Source: Gammaproteobacteria bacterium
GTDB lineage: Bacteria > Pseudomonadota > Gammaproteobacteria > Methylococcales > Methylomonadaceae
Direction of reading: 5' to 3'
Assembly (NCBI GenBank): GCA_018830325.1
Contig: JAHJSQ010000090.1
Span: 1-64,000, forward strand
Length of the DNA: 64,000 bases
Shown here piece by piece: positions 52,842 through 61,858 of this stretch. The notes beneath the pieces were generated by a model. It had not been told where the DNA came from. It saw only the letters and a list, made by a program, of their open reading frames with translations, and did not search any database. The translations under genes were made by a program, and so were the position numbers. Every line of letters begins with the position of its first letter. Position 1 is the first letter of the stretch.

Positions 52842-54050
52842 TTAATAGTAATACTGCTTCGGCGCTCTACCCTTTTTCTCGATGACTTTCGGTTCCGTAT
52901 ATTTTCCTTCCTCCTTGACAAGCGCTTCGACCTGACACTGAAACCGCCAATCATCGCCGAAATCGTAATGAAAAACAAAGGTCATACCTTCGTGTATCGG
53001 CATTTCTCCTAGTGTCATATCATCGGCCCAATAATCGCCGTCATCGGCAAAAGAATGTGCGACTCTCTCTATTAACCCTATATCGTTCTTGTAAACAAAT
53101 TCATACAAGTGATCATCATCGAAATTGAACGCATCCAGAATGCTTGAAGCCAAGTCGTCGAGAAACGTATCGTGAGGAACAGCCAGTTTTCGCACCGCGT
53201 CACGCACCTTGACTGCGATCACCGAATAGCCTTCCGTCAAGACCTCTCGTTCTTTTATCAATAAACGGTTTTGCCAATCCGGAACCAGCGGTTTCAAATC
53301 CTTAGCGCAAAAATCGTACAATTCATCCGATAAATAATTTCCAGTTTCATTCATGAAGCGAGAGACAGCATCGCCAAGATAAGTGAGCATTACTTTGCCA
53401 AACGAAGAGAAAACAACTTGCATGTCTGCCGTATCGACACTCTTATTCGATTTTTTCGGCACGGCCTCAATAAAACCGAACAAAGCCAACAGTGCGATAT
53501 TATGGGGTCCATAATAACGACATTCAGTCACAATCGAGGAGTTGCCTCCTTGACTAGCTGTCCGATAAATATAAACGGCATTCAAAAAACTCGAACCATA
53601 GATTCCTGATCGTTCGCCGAGTACTTCTTCCTCACCGCGTGAAACCCAAAAAAACAACAATGAAAAATAGCGTTCCTTGGTATTAAGACTCCGCCAAGAA
53701 GTCAATATGTCCTGATCGAGCACGATTAGGGTTTTACTCTTTTGTGCGACCAAGCGTCCCAAACCGGACGTGCGCAACAATAAATACAATCCATGGATGA
53801 CGGGAAACGTCTTTTGTTGAGGCCGCTTCAATTCGGTTTCGACAGGCCGCGTCATCCGTTCATTGAGTTCAAACAAGTATTTCATGCCGATATGGTGAGT
53901 CGTCTTGGTCGCATCGATACCGTCGTCACCAATGAAATCCAACAGCGCCTGAAAATCCTTCAGCAGGGTGCCGGGCAGGGTATCGCTGAACGGCTGATTT
54001 TTTATGACTTCAGCATCTTCGGGCGATAAAAATCGGTTTTTGTTGTTCAT
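52842..54050 (-). CDS. pRiA4b ORF-3-like domain protein
   Basis: A 402-residue protein. The C-terminal part holds the pRiA4b ORF-3 fold (DDDHLYEFVYKN, then MTFVFHYDFGDDWRFQCQVE and KVIEKKGRAPKQYYY). The N-terminal 280 residues match nothing I know: acidic and helical, starting SPEDAEVIKNQPFSDTLPGT. The family is of unknown function and is found in many bacteria and on plasmids. It is isolated, with no operon partner. Confidence 0.75.
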   Translation of the reverse strand: MNNKNRFLSPEDAEVIKNQPFSDTLPGTLLKDFQALLDFIGDDGIDATKTTHHIGMKYLFELNERMTRPVETELKRPQQKTFPVIHGLYLLLRTSGLGRLVAQKSKTLIVLDQDILTSWRSLNTKERYFSLLFFWVSRGEEEVLGERSGIYGSSFLNAVYIYRTASQGGNSSIVTECRYYGPHNIALLALFGFIEAVPKKSNKSVDTADMQVVFSSFGKVMLTYLGDAVSRFMNETGNYLSDELYDFCAKDLKPLVPDWQNRLLIKEREVLTEGYSVIAVKVRDAVRKLAVPHDTFLDDLASSILDAFNFDDDHLYEFVYKNDIGLIERVAHSFADDGDYWADDMTLGEMPIHEGMTFVFHYDFGDDWRFQCQVEALVKEEGKYTEPKVIEKKGRAPKQYYY

Positions 54051-54141
54051 GTCAATTCTCTGGTAAACATTGCTATCAAATTACTCCCTTTATACTCAAA
54101 AAATAATTAACTGTATGAAGAGTATGGGCTGAGGCTAGCGA

Positions 54142-54215
54142 GGATGTCGGCAGCAGGGAACGCTGCCGTCAAGCCCCCATGGACAGGTTCACGGCGGTCG
54201 TCGATAGACACATCC
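54142..54215. repeat. Palindromic repeat, family A variant
   Basis: GGATGTC ... GACACATCC ends, hairpin GGCAGCAGGGAACGCTGCC and the core CATGGACAGGTTCACGGCGG, related to the family A core GGACGTATTCACGGCGTCC. Confidence 0.6.
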
Positions 54216-54309
54216 CATACCATTTATTCTTAGACGTTTTTCAATCAAAAGGGAGTAGCGAGCAGCCTGGATGAAACGTAGTGGATTTCGGAATAACTCG
54301 AGCCGCTTT

Positions 54310-54344
54310 CTCCCCGGATTCCGCGAGCTCCATCCGGGCTACTC
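54310..54344. repeat. Half copy of palindromic repeat family C
   Basis: Ends CTCCATCCGGGCTACTCG as in the copy at 13332-13413, here without the first arm. It lies 28 bp beyond the end of the RES toxin gene. Confidence 0.65.
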
Positions 54345-54371
54345 GCTGTCCGAATGAGCGCTTTTGAAGAA

Positions 54372-54845
54372 TCAGCTTGGGAAAAGACGCTTGTCGGGTT
54401 CGAAATCGAGGCGGCGCGCTCGTTTAACGACACCTGCGAAAGCCGGGTGTTTGGGATTGACGATAAAATTCCATTCACGGGGTAAGATGACGCTCGGCAC
54501 CGCCAAGGCCAATTCGGAGCCTTCGAACAACCAGGCGTCGCCGATTGCGGCGGTTTCCGGCGGCGCCGGTTCGTCGCGCCAACAGGCCGGCAATTTTTCG
54601 GCGTCGAGATAGACGACATCTTGTTTCGGTAAGTGCAGTTCGAACAATGCGTAATGCGTCAAAAATTGCTGTTTGTCGAGATGAACCAGTATTTCCAATA
54701 TCGCGAGCGATTCGGAGCCTGCCAGATAGACGCAGGACTTGCCGCGACTGTTCCAGCGTCCGCCGTAACGTTTGGCGCCCTCGCCGTCGAAAGCGCTGTC
54801 GATCCATTTTTGTTTGACGATTCGATAGGCTTTAATGCCGCTCAA
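54372..54845 (-). CDS. RES-domain toxin
   Basis: A 157-residue RES toxin. The family's Arg-Glu-Ser set is visible in AKRYGGRWNSRG and LAGSESLAILEILVHL. AYRIVKQKW at the start and EWNFIVNPKHPAF near the end are typical. Characterised RES toxins degrade NAD+. It overlaps the upstream antitoxin gene by 4 bp (ATGA). It appears complete. Confidence 0.9.
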   Translation of the reverse strand: MSGIKAYRIVKQKWIDSAFDGEGAKRYGGRWNSRGKSCVYLAGSESLAILEILVHLDKQQFLTHYALFELHLPKQDVVYLDAEKLPACWRDEPAPPETAAIGDAWLFEGSELALAVPSVILPREWNFIVNPKHPAFAGVVKRARRLDFEPDKRLFPS

Positions 54846-55291
54846 ATCACCACTCCATGTTCGAGTCGGCCGATCAAATGCAAAACCGCCTCGGTTTCGG
54901 CGGTCGTGGCCAACATGTCGATCGGCCGCCGCCCGCCCAAACCGAGCGCAGGTTTATTAAGCCACTCGCGCGCCGCATCCAGATCGCCTTCGAATAAATC
55001 GACGGTCGCCTTGAGCAGTTCGGCCAATCTATAAAGACGGTCACTCTCTTGCTGGTTGAAACGCCCGGCCTTTGCGCGCCGTTGCAGCGTCGCGGGTGCA
55101 ATCAGCGCGTATTTAGCGAGTTCTTTTTTTTCGAGACCGGTAAGATCGGCGAGTTTGCCGTACACGCTAAACGACAGGCCTTTATGCAAGGCATCATGAA
55201 GCTTAGCGCCCCGCGCCGGCATCCCGATCCTGCGCCAAAAATCGAATTCGTCTTGAATTTCCGGATTGTATGCCTTCAGAATAGCCGTCAT
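54842..55291 (-). CDS. Xre/MbcA/ParS-type antitoxin (DUF2384)
   Basis: A 149-residue antitoxin. A helix-turn-helix like region (LTGLEKKELAKYALIAPATL, QRRAKAGRFN) is followed by the DUF2384 toxin-binding domain ending FEGDLDAAREWLNKPALGLG and RPIDMLAT. First gene of the operon with the RES toxin. No clear operator palindrome was seen upstream. Confidence 0.9.
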   Translation of the reverse strand: MTAILKAYNPEIQDEFDFWRRIGMPARGAKLHDALHKGLSFSVYGKLADLTGLEKKELAKYALIAPATLQRRAKAGRFNQQESDRLYRLAELLKATVDLFEGDLDAAREWLNKPALGLGGRRPIDMLATTAETEAVLHLIGRLEHGVVI

Positions 55292-55381
55292 CGCGACTCC
55301 TCACCATCAATTGATTATCTCGGAATATATCAACCTGTCTTCCAACCGTCAAACAAGTCCTATTCAAATCGACCCTATTCT

Positions 55382-56323
55382 TCAATGAATCGGCTCTAAT
55401 ATCACATGGCCGCCGATGTCTACTAACAATCCGCTATCGAACCGTCCCGGCTCCTTAGAGAATAAATTGGCCGTACCGCAAGCCACGCCCAGTTTCAACG
55501 CGGCCTCCGCATCCAACCCGCGCCACGCCGCGACCGCCAAACCGGCTACCAGAGCATCGCCGCAGCCGACGCGACTGACGATTTGTTCCGGTGCTGTATT
55601 CAAATAAGCCGATATCGTCATGTTCTCGTAGGCGGCAATGCAGCCGTGCTCGCCTCGCGAGACATAAACCCGTTGAATGCCTTGACCGACCAGTTCCCTC
55701 GCAGCCTCGGCGATACTGCGTTCGTCCGGCAAGGGCTTGCCGAGCAAGGCTTCGAGCTCTTGTTGATTCGGTTTGATCACATCAGGCTTGGCTTCGATGC
55801 CGCGACTCAAGCCGGGGCCGCTGGCATCCAAAAAGGTCGTCACCCCACGTTCGCGGCAGACTTCGATGAGATGTCGATAGAAATCGTCCGGCGCGCCAGG
55901 CGGCAAACTGCCGGAAATAATCACGATAGCGCCGGGCACGGCATGAGACTCGACGTTTTCGCACAAGCGGCGGCAATCGTCATGCGTCACGCGAAACCCT
56001 GCGGTTCGAATATGGGTTTCCCGGCCGCTCGCCGAATCATGCAAGGTAATGTTGGTGCGCGTCTTGCCGGAAACCTTGGTCAAATCGGTGTTAAACCGTT
56101 CGGTTTGCAAGGCATGAAATGCATCGATCGAGCGCGCTCCCGCAAAGCCCAAACACAAAACGGCATGCCCCAGAGACTCGATGGCCTTTGCGACATTGAT
56201 GCCTTTGCCGCTGGCGAATTCCTCGGCACGTTCGGCCGACAGCGTTTCGCCCGGCACAAAACTTTCGACCTCGAGCAATAAATCGATCGCCGTATTGACG
56301 GTCACGGTAATGATTTTCGCCAT
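55382..56323 (-). CDS. PfkB-family sugar kinase (1-phosphofructokinase/tagatose-6-P kinase-like)
   Basis: A 313-residue ribokinase-superfamily kinase. FASGKGINVAKAIESLGH, then ISGSLPPGAPDDFY, KPNQQELEALLGK and the catalytic GCGDALVAGLAVAAW are the hexose-phosphate branch motifs. It starts MAKIITVTVNTAIDLLLEVE, where the usual NPAID is NTAID. It phosphorylates a sugar phosphate with ATP; the exact substrate is unclear. It lies 10 bp after the ketosynthase gene, so it is in, or reads from, the polyene-type operon, an odd partner. Confidence 0.85.
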   Translation of the reverse strand: MAKIITVTVNTAIDLLLEVESFVPGETLSAERAEEFASGKGINVAKAIESLGHAVLCLGFAGARSIDAFHALQTERFNTDLTKVSGKTRTNITLHDSASGRETHIRTAGFRVTHDDCRRLCENVESHAVPGAIVIISGSLPPGAPDDFYRHLIEVCRERGVTTFLDASGPGLSRGIEAKPDVIKPNQQELEALLGKPLPDERSIAEAARELVGQGIQRVYVSRGEHGCIAAYENMTISAYLNTAPEQIVSRVGCGDALVAGLAVAAWRGLDAEAALKLGVACGTANLFSKEPGRFDSGLLVDIGGHVILEPIH

Positions 56324-56333
56324 ATCCGGCTAC

Positions 56334-57554
56334 TCAAACCCGCTTGAAAATCAATGAAGTATTGATGCCGCCGAAGGCGAAGTTATTACTCATCAAATAG
56401 TCGCATTCGAGCCTACGCACAGACCCTTGAATATAATCGAGTTCCGCACATCTGGGATCGACAGCATCCAGATTTGCGGTCGGATGAAACCAGCCTTCAT
56501 TCATCATTCGCACCGCTACCCAGGCTTCGATCGAGCCGCAAGCGCCGAGCGTGTGGCCGGTATAACTTTTCATCGAGCTGATCGGAATCTTGTTGCCCAA
56601 TACGGCCGCCGTGGCATGACTCTCAGCGATGTCGCCCAACTCGGTCGCGGTGCCGTGCGCGCTGACATAGCCGATTGCCGCAGGATTCAGACCCGAATCT
56701 TGCAGTGCCAATTGCATAGCGACCTGCATGCTGGCGCTGTCCGGTTGCGTGACATGAAGACCGTCGCAATTGGTGCCGAAGCCGACGATCTCGGCATGGA
56801 TCGTCGCCCCCCGGCTCAAAGCATGCTCGCGCTCTTCCAGAATGAAGGTGCCGCCGCCTTCGCCGATGACCAGGCCGTCGCGATCTCGGTCGAACGGGCG
56901 GGGCGACTTATTCGGTTCGTCGTTGCGCAGACTGGTCGCGAACAAGGTATCGAATACCGCCGCTTGCGAGGCAGACAATTCGTCGCTGCCACCGGCGATC
57001 ATCACGGTCTGCTGGCCATGTTTGATCGCTTCGTAGGCATAACCGATGCCCTGGCTGCTCGATGTACAGGCACTCGAAGTTGGAATGATGCGGCCGTTGA
57101 CGCCGAAATGCAGACTAATATTAACAGGACAAGTATGTCCCATCATGCGGATATAGGATGTCGCGTTCAAGCCGCCCTTGTCGAAATTCAGCAACATCTT
57201 GGTAAAGTCGATCAAGCCGTCGAAACTACCGGACGAACTGCCGTAAGAAACGCCGGTGCGACCGCTTTTCAAAACCGGGTCATCCAATAATCCGGCATCC
57301 TGCAAAGCCAGTTCGGTGGCATAGGTCGCCAGCATCGCGACCCGGCCCATGCCCCGCACTTGTTTGCGCGAATAATGCGCGGGCCGCACGAAATCGACCG
57401 GGCCGCCGAGCCGGGTGTTCAAGCCGTTGTATTTATCCCAGTCGTCCATCCGTCGAATGCCGGTCTTTTGCGCTTTCAGATTATCGGCTACCGTCGTCCA
57501 ATCGTTGCCGATCGGCGTGATCGCGGCCATGCCCGTTACCACGACGCGTTTCAT
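56334..57554 (-). CDS. Beta-ketoacyl-ACP synthase, ApeR/FabF-like
   Basis: A 406-residue condensing enzyme. Active-site Cys in SSACTSSSQGIGYAYEAI, His in SAHGTATELGD and His in SYTGHTLGACGSIEAW form the Cys-His-His triad, and the C-terminal SNNFAFGGINTSL is present. It extends an acyl-ACP with malonyl-ACP. I start at the ATG that overlaps the reductase stop (ATGA) with GGAGG 9 bp upstream, not the ATG two codons before. Last ketosynthase in the order KS-DH-KR-KS, the apeO-P-Q-R order of aryl polyene clusters. Confidence 0.88.
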   Translation of the reverse strand: MKRVVVTGMAAITPIGNDWTTVADNLKAQKTGIRRMDDWDKYNGLNTRLGGPVDFVRPAHYSRKQVRGMGRVAMLATYATELALQDAGLLDDPVLKSGRTGVSYGSSSGSFDGLIDFTKMLLNFDKGGLNATSYIRMMGHTCPVNISLHFGVNGRIIPTSSACTSSSQGIGYAYEAIKHGQQTVMIAGGSDELSASQAAVFDTLFATSLRNDEPNKSPRPFDRDRDGLVIGEGGGTFILEEREHALSRGATIHAEIVGFGTNCDGLHVTQPDSASMQVAMQLALQDSGLNPAAIGYVSAHGTATELGDIAESHATAAVLGNKIPISSMKSYTGHTLGACGSIEAWVAVRMMNEGWFHPTANLDAVDPRCAELDYIQGSVRRLECDYLMSNNFAFGGINTSLIFKRV

Positions 57555-58279
57555 CAGCATAGCCCTCCGTTGACCGAAATCACCTGCCGAGTGATATACG
57601 CAGCTTCCTCGGACAATAAAAAACCGACCATGGCCGCGACTTCATCGGCCGAGCCGACCCGGCGCATCGGGATCATTTTTTTGATTTCCTCGAGCGGCAA
57701 CTCGTCGAGCATTTCGGTATCGATCAAGCCCGGCGCGACGCAATTAACCGTGATATTGCGTTTGGCAAGTTCCAATGCCAACGCCTTGGTCGCGCCGATG
57801 ATGCCGGCCTTCGCGGCACTGTAATTGACCTGACCGCGATTGCCGATCAGCCCCGAAACGGACGATAATGTCACGATGCGGCCTGGCTTGCGCCGCCGGA
57901 TCATCGGCATGATCAGCGGGTTCAAGACATTATAAAAACCGTCCAGATTGGTATGTATGACGCTGTCCCATTCCTCGCCGGTCAAGGCCGGAAAAGCGTT
58001 GTCAGCGTTCACGCCGGCATTGCAGACCACGCCGTAATAAGCGCCGTGTTCGTCGATATCTTGCTCGATCGCCGCACTGCATTGCTTGCGGTCCGCCAGA
58101 TCGAATTGCAAAATACGCGCCGTGCGGCCGATTCCCTCGATTTCCTGAGCGACTTGCTCGGCCTCGCTTCGGCGGCTGCGGCAATGCACGACCACATCGT
58201 AGCCCTTACGCGCCAGATACAACGCGATTGCCTTGCCGATGCCCCGGCTTGAGCCCGTCACTAAAACTGTTTCATTCAT
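57554..58279 (-). CDS. 3-ketoacyl-ACP reductase, ApeQ/FabG-like
   Basis: A 241-residue SDR with VTGSSRGIGKAIALYLARKG, VCNAGVNADNAFPALTGEEW and the catalytic set Ser-Tyr-Lys in SSVSGLIGNRGQVNYSAAKA. VNCVAPGLIDTEM and ITRQVISVNGGLC finish the fold. NADPH-dependent reduction of the 3-keto group during chain growth. It is separated from the dehydratase gene upstream by a 104-bp inverted-repeat element. Confidence 0.9.
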   Translation of the reverse strand: MNETVLVTGSSRGIGKAIALYLARKGYDVVVHCRSRRSEAEQVAQEIEGIGRTARILQFDLADRKQCSAAIEQDIDEHGAYYGVVCNAGVNADNAFPALTGEEWDSVIHTNLDGFYNVLNPLIMPMIRRRKPGRIVTLSSVSGLIGNRGQVNYSAAKAGIIGATKALALELAKRNITVNCVAPGLIDTEMLDELPLEEIKKMIPMRRVGSADEVAAMVGFLLSEEAAYITRQVISVNGGLC

Positions 58280-58322
58280 GCTGTTTCTTTAGTAAGTGTC
58301 CAAAATTTATTTCCCGATTTGG

Positions 58323-58426
58323 CTAGTATCAGGTAACGCTGGAAGAAGTGTGCGCGGCATGGACGCCGCGCCCAAGCCTATAGGGATATATTCACGGCGT
58401 CTTCTGGAAGCGTTACCTGATACTAG
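58323..58426. mobile_element. 104-bp element with perfect 18-bp terminal repeats
   Basis: CTAGTATCAGGTAACGCT at 58323-58340 is exactly mirrored by AGCGTTACCTGATACTAG at 58409-58426. The interior has a GCGCGGC...GCCGCGC hairpin and a diverged family A core (GATATATTCACGGCGTC). It has no coding capacity. It sits within the biosynthetic operon. Confidence 0.85.
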
Positions 58427-58461
58427 TCGATAAAACCGGGTAATTATTTTGAAACAATTAC

Positions 58462-58902
58462 TTAGTTTGTGATGACCCGATTGATTGCCGTATCGGGTTG
58501 ATAAACACTCAGTTTAGCCGAAATTTCCACGCCGTCGCCGTCCACGCGGCAATCGAAAACGCCCAAGCCTTGATCCTGTATGAGGCGCTTGACCGTCACG
58601 GTCAGCACTGCCCCGGCAGCAAGCCGGCTCACATTGCAATGATAACGCCGCGTACCTAATAAAAAGCCGGGATTGAGCGGTTTGCCCGCCAAGCGGCACA
58701 TCAAGCCGCCATGCGCAGCAACCGTTTGCGCCATGTATTCGATACCCAACCAAGCCGGAACGCCAGTATCATTGCCGAACAGACCGTCGCCTCGCACGGT
58801 TACTTGCGCGGTCATCGACTCGTCATCGTAGGTTAGCACACAATCCAACAACATCATCTTGCCGGCATGCGGCAATAATTGTTCTATCGAATACGCGATC
58901 AT
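58462..58902 (-). CDS. ApeP-like 3-hydroxyacyl-ACP dehydratase
   Basis: A 146-residue hotdog-fold protein. EQLLPHAGKMMLLDCVLTYD with the catalytic His, IEYMAQTVAAHGGLMC and FLLGTRRYHCNV fit the dehydratases of aryl polyene clusters, which resemble FabA/FabZ. It removes water from the 3-hydroxyacyl chain so that conjugated double bonds build up. Its start overlaps the upstream ketosynthase stop by 4 bp. Confidence 0.83.
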   Translation of the reverse strand: MIAYSIEQLLPHAGKMMLLDCVLTYDDESMTAQVTVRGDGLFGNDTGVPAWLGIEYMAQTVAAHGGLMCRLAGKPLNPGFLLGTRRYHCNVSRLAAGAVLTVTVKRLIQDQGLGVFDCRVDGDGVEISAKLSVYQPDTAINRVITN

Positions 58903-60080
58903 ACGCGCGACGCGACGATCGAAATGTTATTACCGCCGAAGGCGAAGGAATTGCTCTGGCAATGTTCGATGCGCTTGCCCAGCCGTTGACCGGTCTTGAC
59001 CAGATTCAATGCCGGCAAGGCCTCATCGAATTCGTCGTCATTGCTATTCGGCGGCAACGAACCCCCTTCATCATCGCTATTCAGCAGCAGCCAACACAGA
59101 CCCAGCTCGAGTGCGCCGGCCGCGCCCAAGGCGTGTCCAGTCATGCCTTTGGTCGAGCTAGCCGCGACCGAACGGCCGAAAACTTCAGCAACCGCCGCGC
59201 TTTCCATTGCATCGTTCAACGGCGTGGCCGTTCCATGTAGATTAATATAATCTATTTGCTTAGGCCTCATCCCAGCCTCGTTCAATGCCGTTTGCATTGC
59301 TTTGACCACGGCCCCGCCGCCGGGGTCGGGCGCGGAAAAATGATAGGCGTCGCTGCTGGCACCGATTCCTGCGAGCCTGACGGGACCTTCATCCCGGCTC
59401 AAGACGAACAAGGCTGCGGCTTCCGATAAATTGATGCCGTCCCGGTGCTTGCCGAAAGGCTTGCACAAGCCCGCCGATACCGATTCCAAGGCCGCGAAAC
59501 CGTTCACGGTGAAGCGGCACAGACTATCCGCGCCGCCGACGATGACGGCATCGCAAATATCCAACTCGATCAATCTTCGAGCCGAAGCGAAAGCCCGGCC
59601 GCTGGAAGAGCAGGCCGTCGATACCGAATAGGCTGGTCCTTTCAAATCGAGTCGATGCGCCAAAAAATCAGCTCCGCCAGCCAATTGCTGTTGCTTGTAA
59701 TGAAATCCGGGCGGTTTTTCGAGACCGCCGGCAACTGCGGCAATCGCCAGCTCGGTATTTCTGACACCGGAAGTACTGGTGCCGATCACCACGCCGATGC
59801 GATCCGCGCGGTATTTCCGTTTGATGCGGTCGACGCCCACCTGAATTTGGCTCAAGGCCGCGAGTAACAAGCGATTGTTTTTGCAATCGTAAACGCTGTA
59901 TCGTTTTTCGATTTCGGGCAGTTCGGCACGAATCTCACCGACATAAAACGGCTTACCCGGCGAGTATTCATCGGTCTTGATCAAGCCGGAACGGTCTCCC
60001 GTCAGCAGTCTCGACAACATTTCGGAACCATTGCTACCGGCCGCCGATAGGATACCGAGATCATTGAGATATAAGGTCAT
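58899..60080 (-). CDS. Beta-ketoacyl synthase, ApeO-like
   Basis: A 393-residue condensing enzyme of the aryl polyene branch. YSVSTACSSSGRAFASARRL carries the Cys, INLHGTATPLNDAMES the first His, and STKGMTGHALGAAGALELGL the second. C-terminal QSNSFAFGGNNISIV. An Asn/Asp/Glu-rich loop (LLNSDDEGGSLPPNSNDDEF) is an insertion not usual in FabF. It lies 4 bp after the FAD oxidoreductase gene and overlaps the dehydratase gene. Confidence 0.87.
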   Translation of the reverse strand: MTLYLNDLGILSAAGSNGSEMLSRLLTGDRSGLIKTDEYSPGKPFYVGEIRAELPEIEKRYSVYDCKNNRLLLAALSQIQVGVDRIKRKYRADRIGVVIGTSTSGVRNTELAIAAVAGGLEKPPGFHYKQQQLAGGADFLAHRLDLKGPAYSVSTACSSSGRAFASARRLIELDICDAVIVGGADSLCRFTVNGFAALESVSAGLCKPFGKHRDGINLSEAAALFVLSRDEGPVRLAGIGASSDAYHFSAPDPGGGAVVKAMQTALNEAGMRPKQIDYINLHGTATPLNDAMESAAVAEVFGRSVAASSTKGMTGHALGAAGALELGLCWLLLNSDDEGGSLPPNSNDDEFDEALPALNLVKTGQRLGKRIEHCQSNSFAFGGNNISIVASRV

Positions 60081-60084
60081 TTTC

Positions 60085-61320
60085 TCAAGGCTCGCGGCAC
60101 AATTCGACCAGGGTCTTCAACCGGGGGCCTGAGTTTTTGACATACGGATTGTTTTCATCCCAAACATAGCCGGCCAGAATCGAACAAATCATTGCTTTGA
60201 TATTGGGCTGTTGTTGTTGATAAAGCACCACATCCTGCAAGCCGCCGTCATACCATGAGCTGACGAAGGTGCGGAAGGTATCGACGCCTTTTTGCAAGGG
60301 TTCGGCAAATTCCTGCTGCCAATCGACCGCGATGCCGCCGAGCTGCCGGTCCAATACCTCGGCGGCGAGACTCGCCGATTTCATTGCGATCGTGACGCCC
60401 GAGGAAAAAACCGGATCGAGAAACTCGCCGGCATTGCCCAATAGCGCGTAGCCTTTGCCGTAAAGGCTTTTGACGTTGGCGCTGTAACCGCCGATGCTGT
60501 TGACCGGCGTATCGAACACGGCATTATGCAGCAGCGCCGACAAGCCCGGTTCGGCGTCGACGAATTGCTTCAGCACCGCTTGCGGCTCGCGCTGCGGAAC
60601 TTTGAGAATCTTCGCTTCGCCGACCACGCCGAGACTGCAATGTCCGTTGCTGAACGGAATCAGCCAATACCAGACATCGGTTAATTCGGGATGCACGATG
60701 ATGCGAATTTTGTTGCGATCGTAGCGCGGATCGTCGATCCTGTCTTCGATATGCGTGAACACCGCTTGCCGCACCGGAAACCCGGACGGCTTTTCCAAAT
60801 CCAACAAACGCGGCAACACCCGTCCGAAACCGCTGGCATCGAGCACGAAGTCGGCGGCCATGCGGTAGCTGTCTCCGCTGTCCCTATCCTTGACCGTCAA
60901 CAACGGTTGCTCGCCGCTAAAGTCGGCCTCGACGACTTCCTGACGCCAGCGTATGTCCACGCCCATACGTTGCGCCTCCGCAGCTAGCAACGCATCGAAG
61001 CGGTCGCGTTGCACTTGATAGGTCGAATCGAAACCGGATGTGAATTTGTCGGCGAACCAGAATTCGCAGTGCTTGTCTTGAAATAAAAAAGCCGCGCCGT
61101 CCTTCAATTGAAAACCGGCATTGCGCACGGCATCGAGCATGCCGGCCTGTTCGATGAATTCCATGCATTGCGGCAGCAGGCTTTCGCCGATGCTGAAGCG
61201 CGGGAAAGCCTCCCGCTCCAAGATCACGGTCCGGTATCCTTTGTTATTGAGCAATGCCGCGGCAATACTGCCCGCAGGGCCCGCTCCGATAATAACGATA
61301 TTGCCTTTTTCAGCTCTCAT
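60085..61320 (-). CDS. FAD-dependent oxidoreductase, halogenase-like
   Basis: A 411-residue flavoprotein of the tryptophan-halogenase/geranylgeranyl reductase superfamily. NIVIIGAGPAGSIAAALL binds FAD; AFPRFSIGESLLPQCMEFIE, ADFVLDASGFGRVLPRLL and YALLGNAGEFLDPVFSSGVT are family blocks. The halogenase WxWxIP motif is replaced by VWYWLIPFSNG, and the Lys of true halogenases could not be placed, so chlorination is doubtful. Oxidation or hydroxylation of a carrier-bound chain is more likely. First gene of the minus operon. Confidence 0.82.
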   Translation of the reverse strand: MRAEKGNIVIIGAGPAGSIAAALLNNKGYRTVILEREAFPRFSIGESLLPQCMEFIEQAGMLDAVRNAGFQLKDGAAFLFQDKHCEFWFADKFTSGFDSTYQVQRDRFDALLAAEAQRMGVDIRWRQEVVEADFSGEQPLLTVKDRDSGDSYRMAADFVLDASGFGRVLPRLLDLEKPSGFPVRQAVFTHIEDRIDDPRYDRNKIRIIVHPELTDVWYWLIPFSNGHCSLGVVGEAKILKVPQREPQAVLKQFVDAEPGLSALLHNAVFDTPVNSIGGYSANVKSLYGKGYALLGNAGEFLDPVFSSGVTIAMKSASLAAEVLDRQLGGIAVDWQQEFAEPLQKGVDTFRTFVSSWYDGGLQDVVLYQQQQPNIKAMICSILAGYVWDENNPYVKNSGPRLKTLVELCREP

Positions 61321-61372
61321 GCGGACCCGCCTGTATTGCCATTGTTAACCTATTAAGTTGCTATTAAAGAAT

Positions 61373-61450
61373 GTAGCCCGTATGCAGCATAGCGTAATAC
61401 GGGAATAGCGTGGCGCCGAGATTCCCGGATGGAGCGCAGCGCAATCCGGG
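61373..61450. repeat. Palindromic repeat family C, second copy
   Basis: GTAGCCCGTATGCAGCATAG, then ATACGGGAATAGCGTGGC and ATTCCCGGATGGAGCGCAGC, a near copy of 13332-13413 with the second arm inverted. It lies in the divergent spacer of the biosynthetic locus. Confidence 0.8.
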
Positions 61451-61510
61451 AAACGCTGCTTGGTCAATGTGGCCTCGATGCCATTTATTGTAGCTTGACA
61501 TTTTCGGCCT

Positions 61511-61610
61511 CGAAATCGCGATCTGGGGATCGCTCCCACGGTGCATCAATCACCCGCCGTGGGAGTGACGCCTTCGTCGTCCCTCACCTAACGCTAGGTG
61601 AGGGAAAGCC
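61511..61610. repeat. Palindromic repeat family B, second full copy
   Basis: CGAAATCGCGATCTGGGGAT through GTGGGAGTGACGCCTTCGTC to TAGGTGAGGGAAAGCC, nearly identical to 13097-13195. The 538-bp spacer 61321-61858 is otherwise without genes; the promoters of both operons must lie in it, but none could be assigned with confidence. Confidence 0.85.
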
Positions 61611-61858
61611 ACCGACGCTCAACTTCCACAGTTTATTTCGAAGTCCTAAGTCCTGAATTCAATGAATTTGCCTCTACACGAAACTCGAAGCGAATCAGGA
61701 AGTTAATTTTAGCCACACCCCTGGCTTGATGCGTATGGTTAAATAACCCGCCCCGCGCGATGTTCAGTACCTAATCCCAAAGGGTATCGCCCTTTTCCGT
61801 GACTATGCCTGCCCTAATCGGCTATCATTTAAACGACAAATTATACCTTACCTGAGTC

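Noticed and set aside
56427..57290. 287-codon open frame on the plus strand inside the ketosynthase gene
   Set aside because: It mirrors a GC-rich coding region on the other strand and the composition is not protein-like; the ketosynthase motifs are on the minus strand.
60085..61320. True flavin-dependent halogenase
   Set aside because: The WxWxIP motif is not intact (VWYWLIPF) and the catalytic Lys could not be identified; only the superfamily call is kept.
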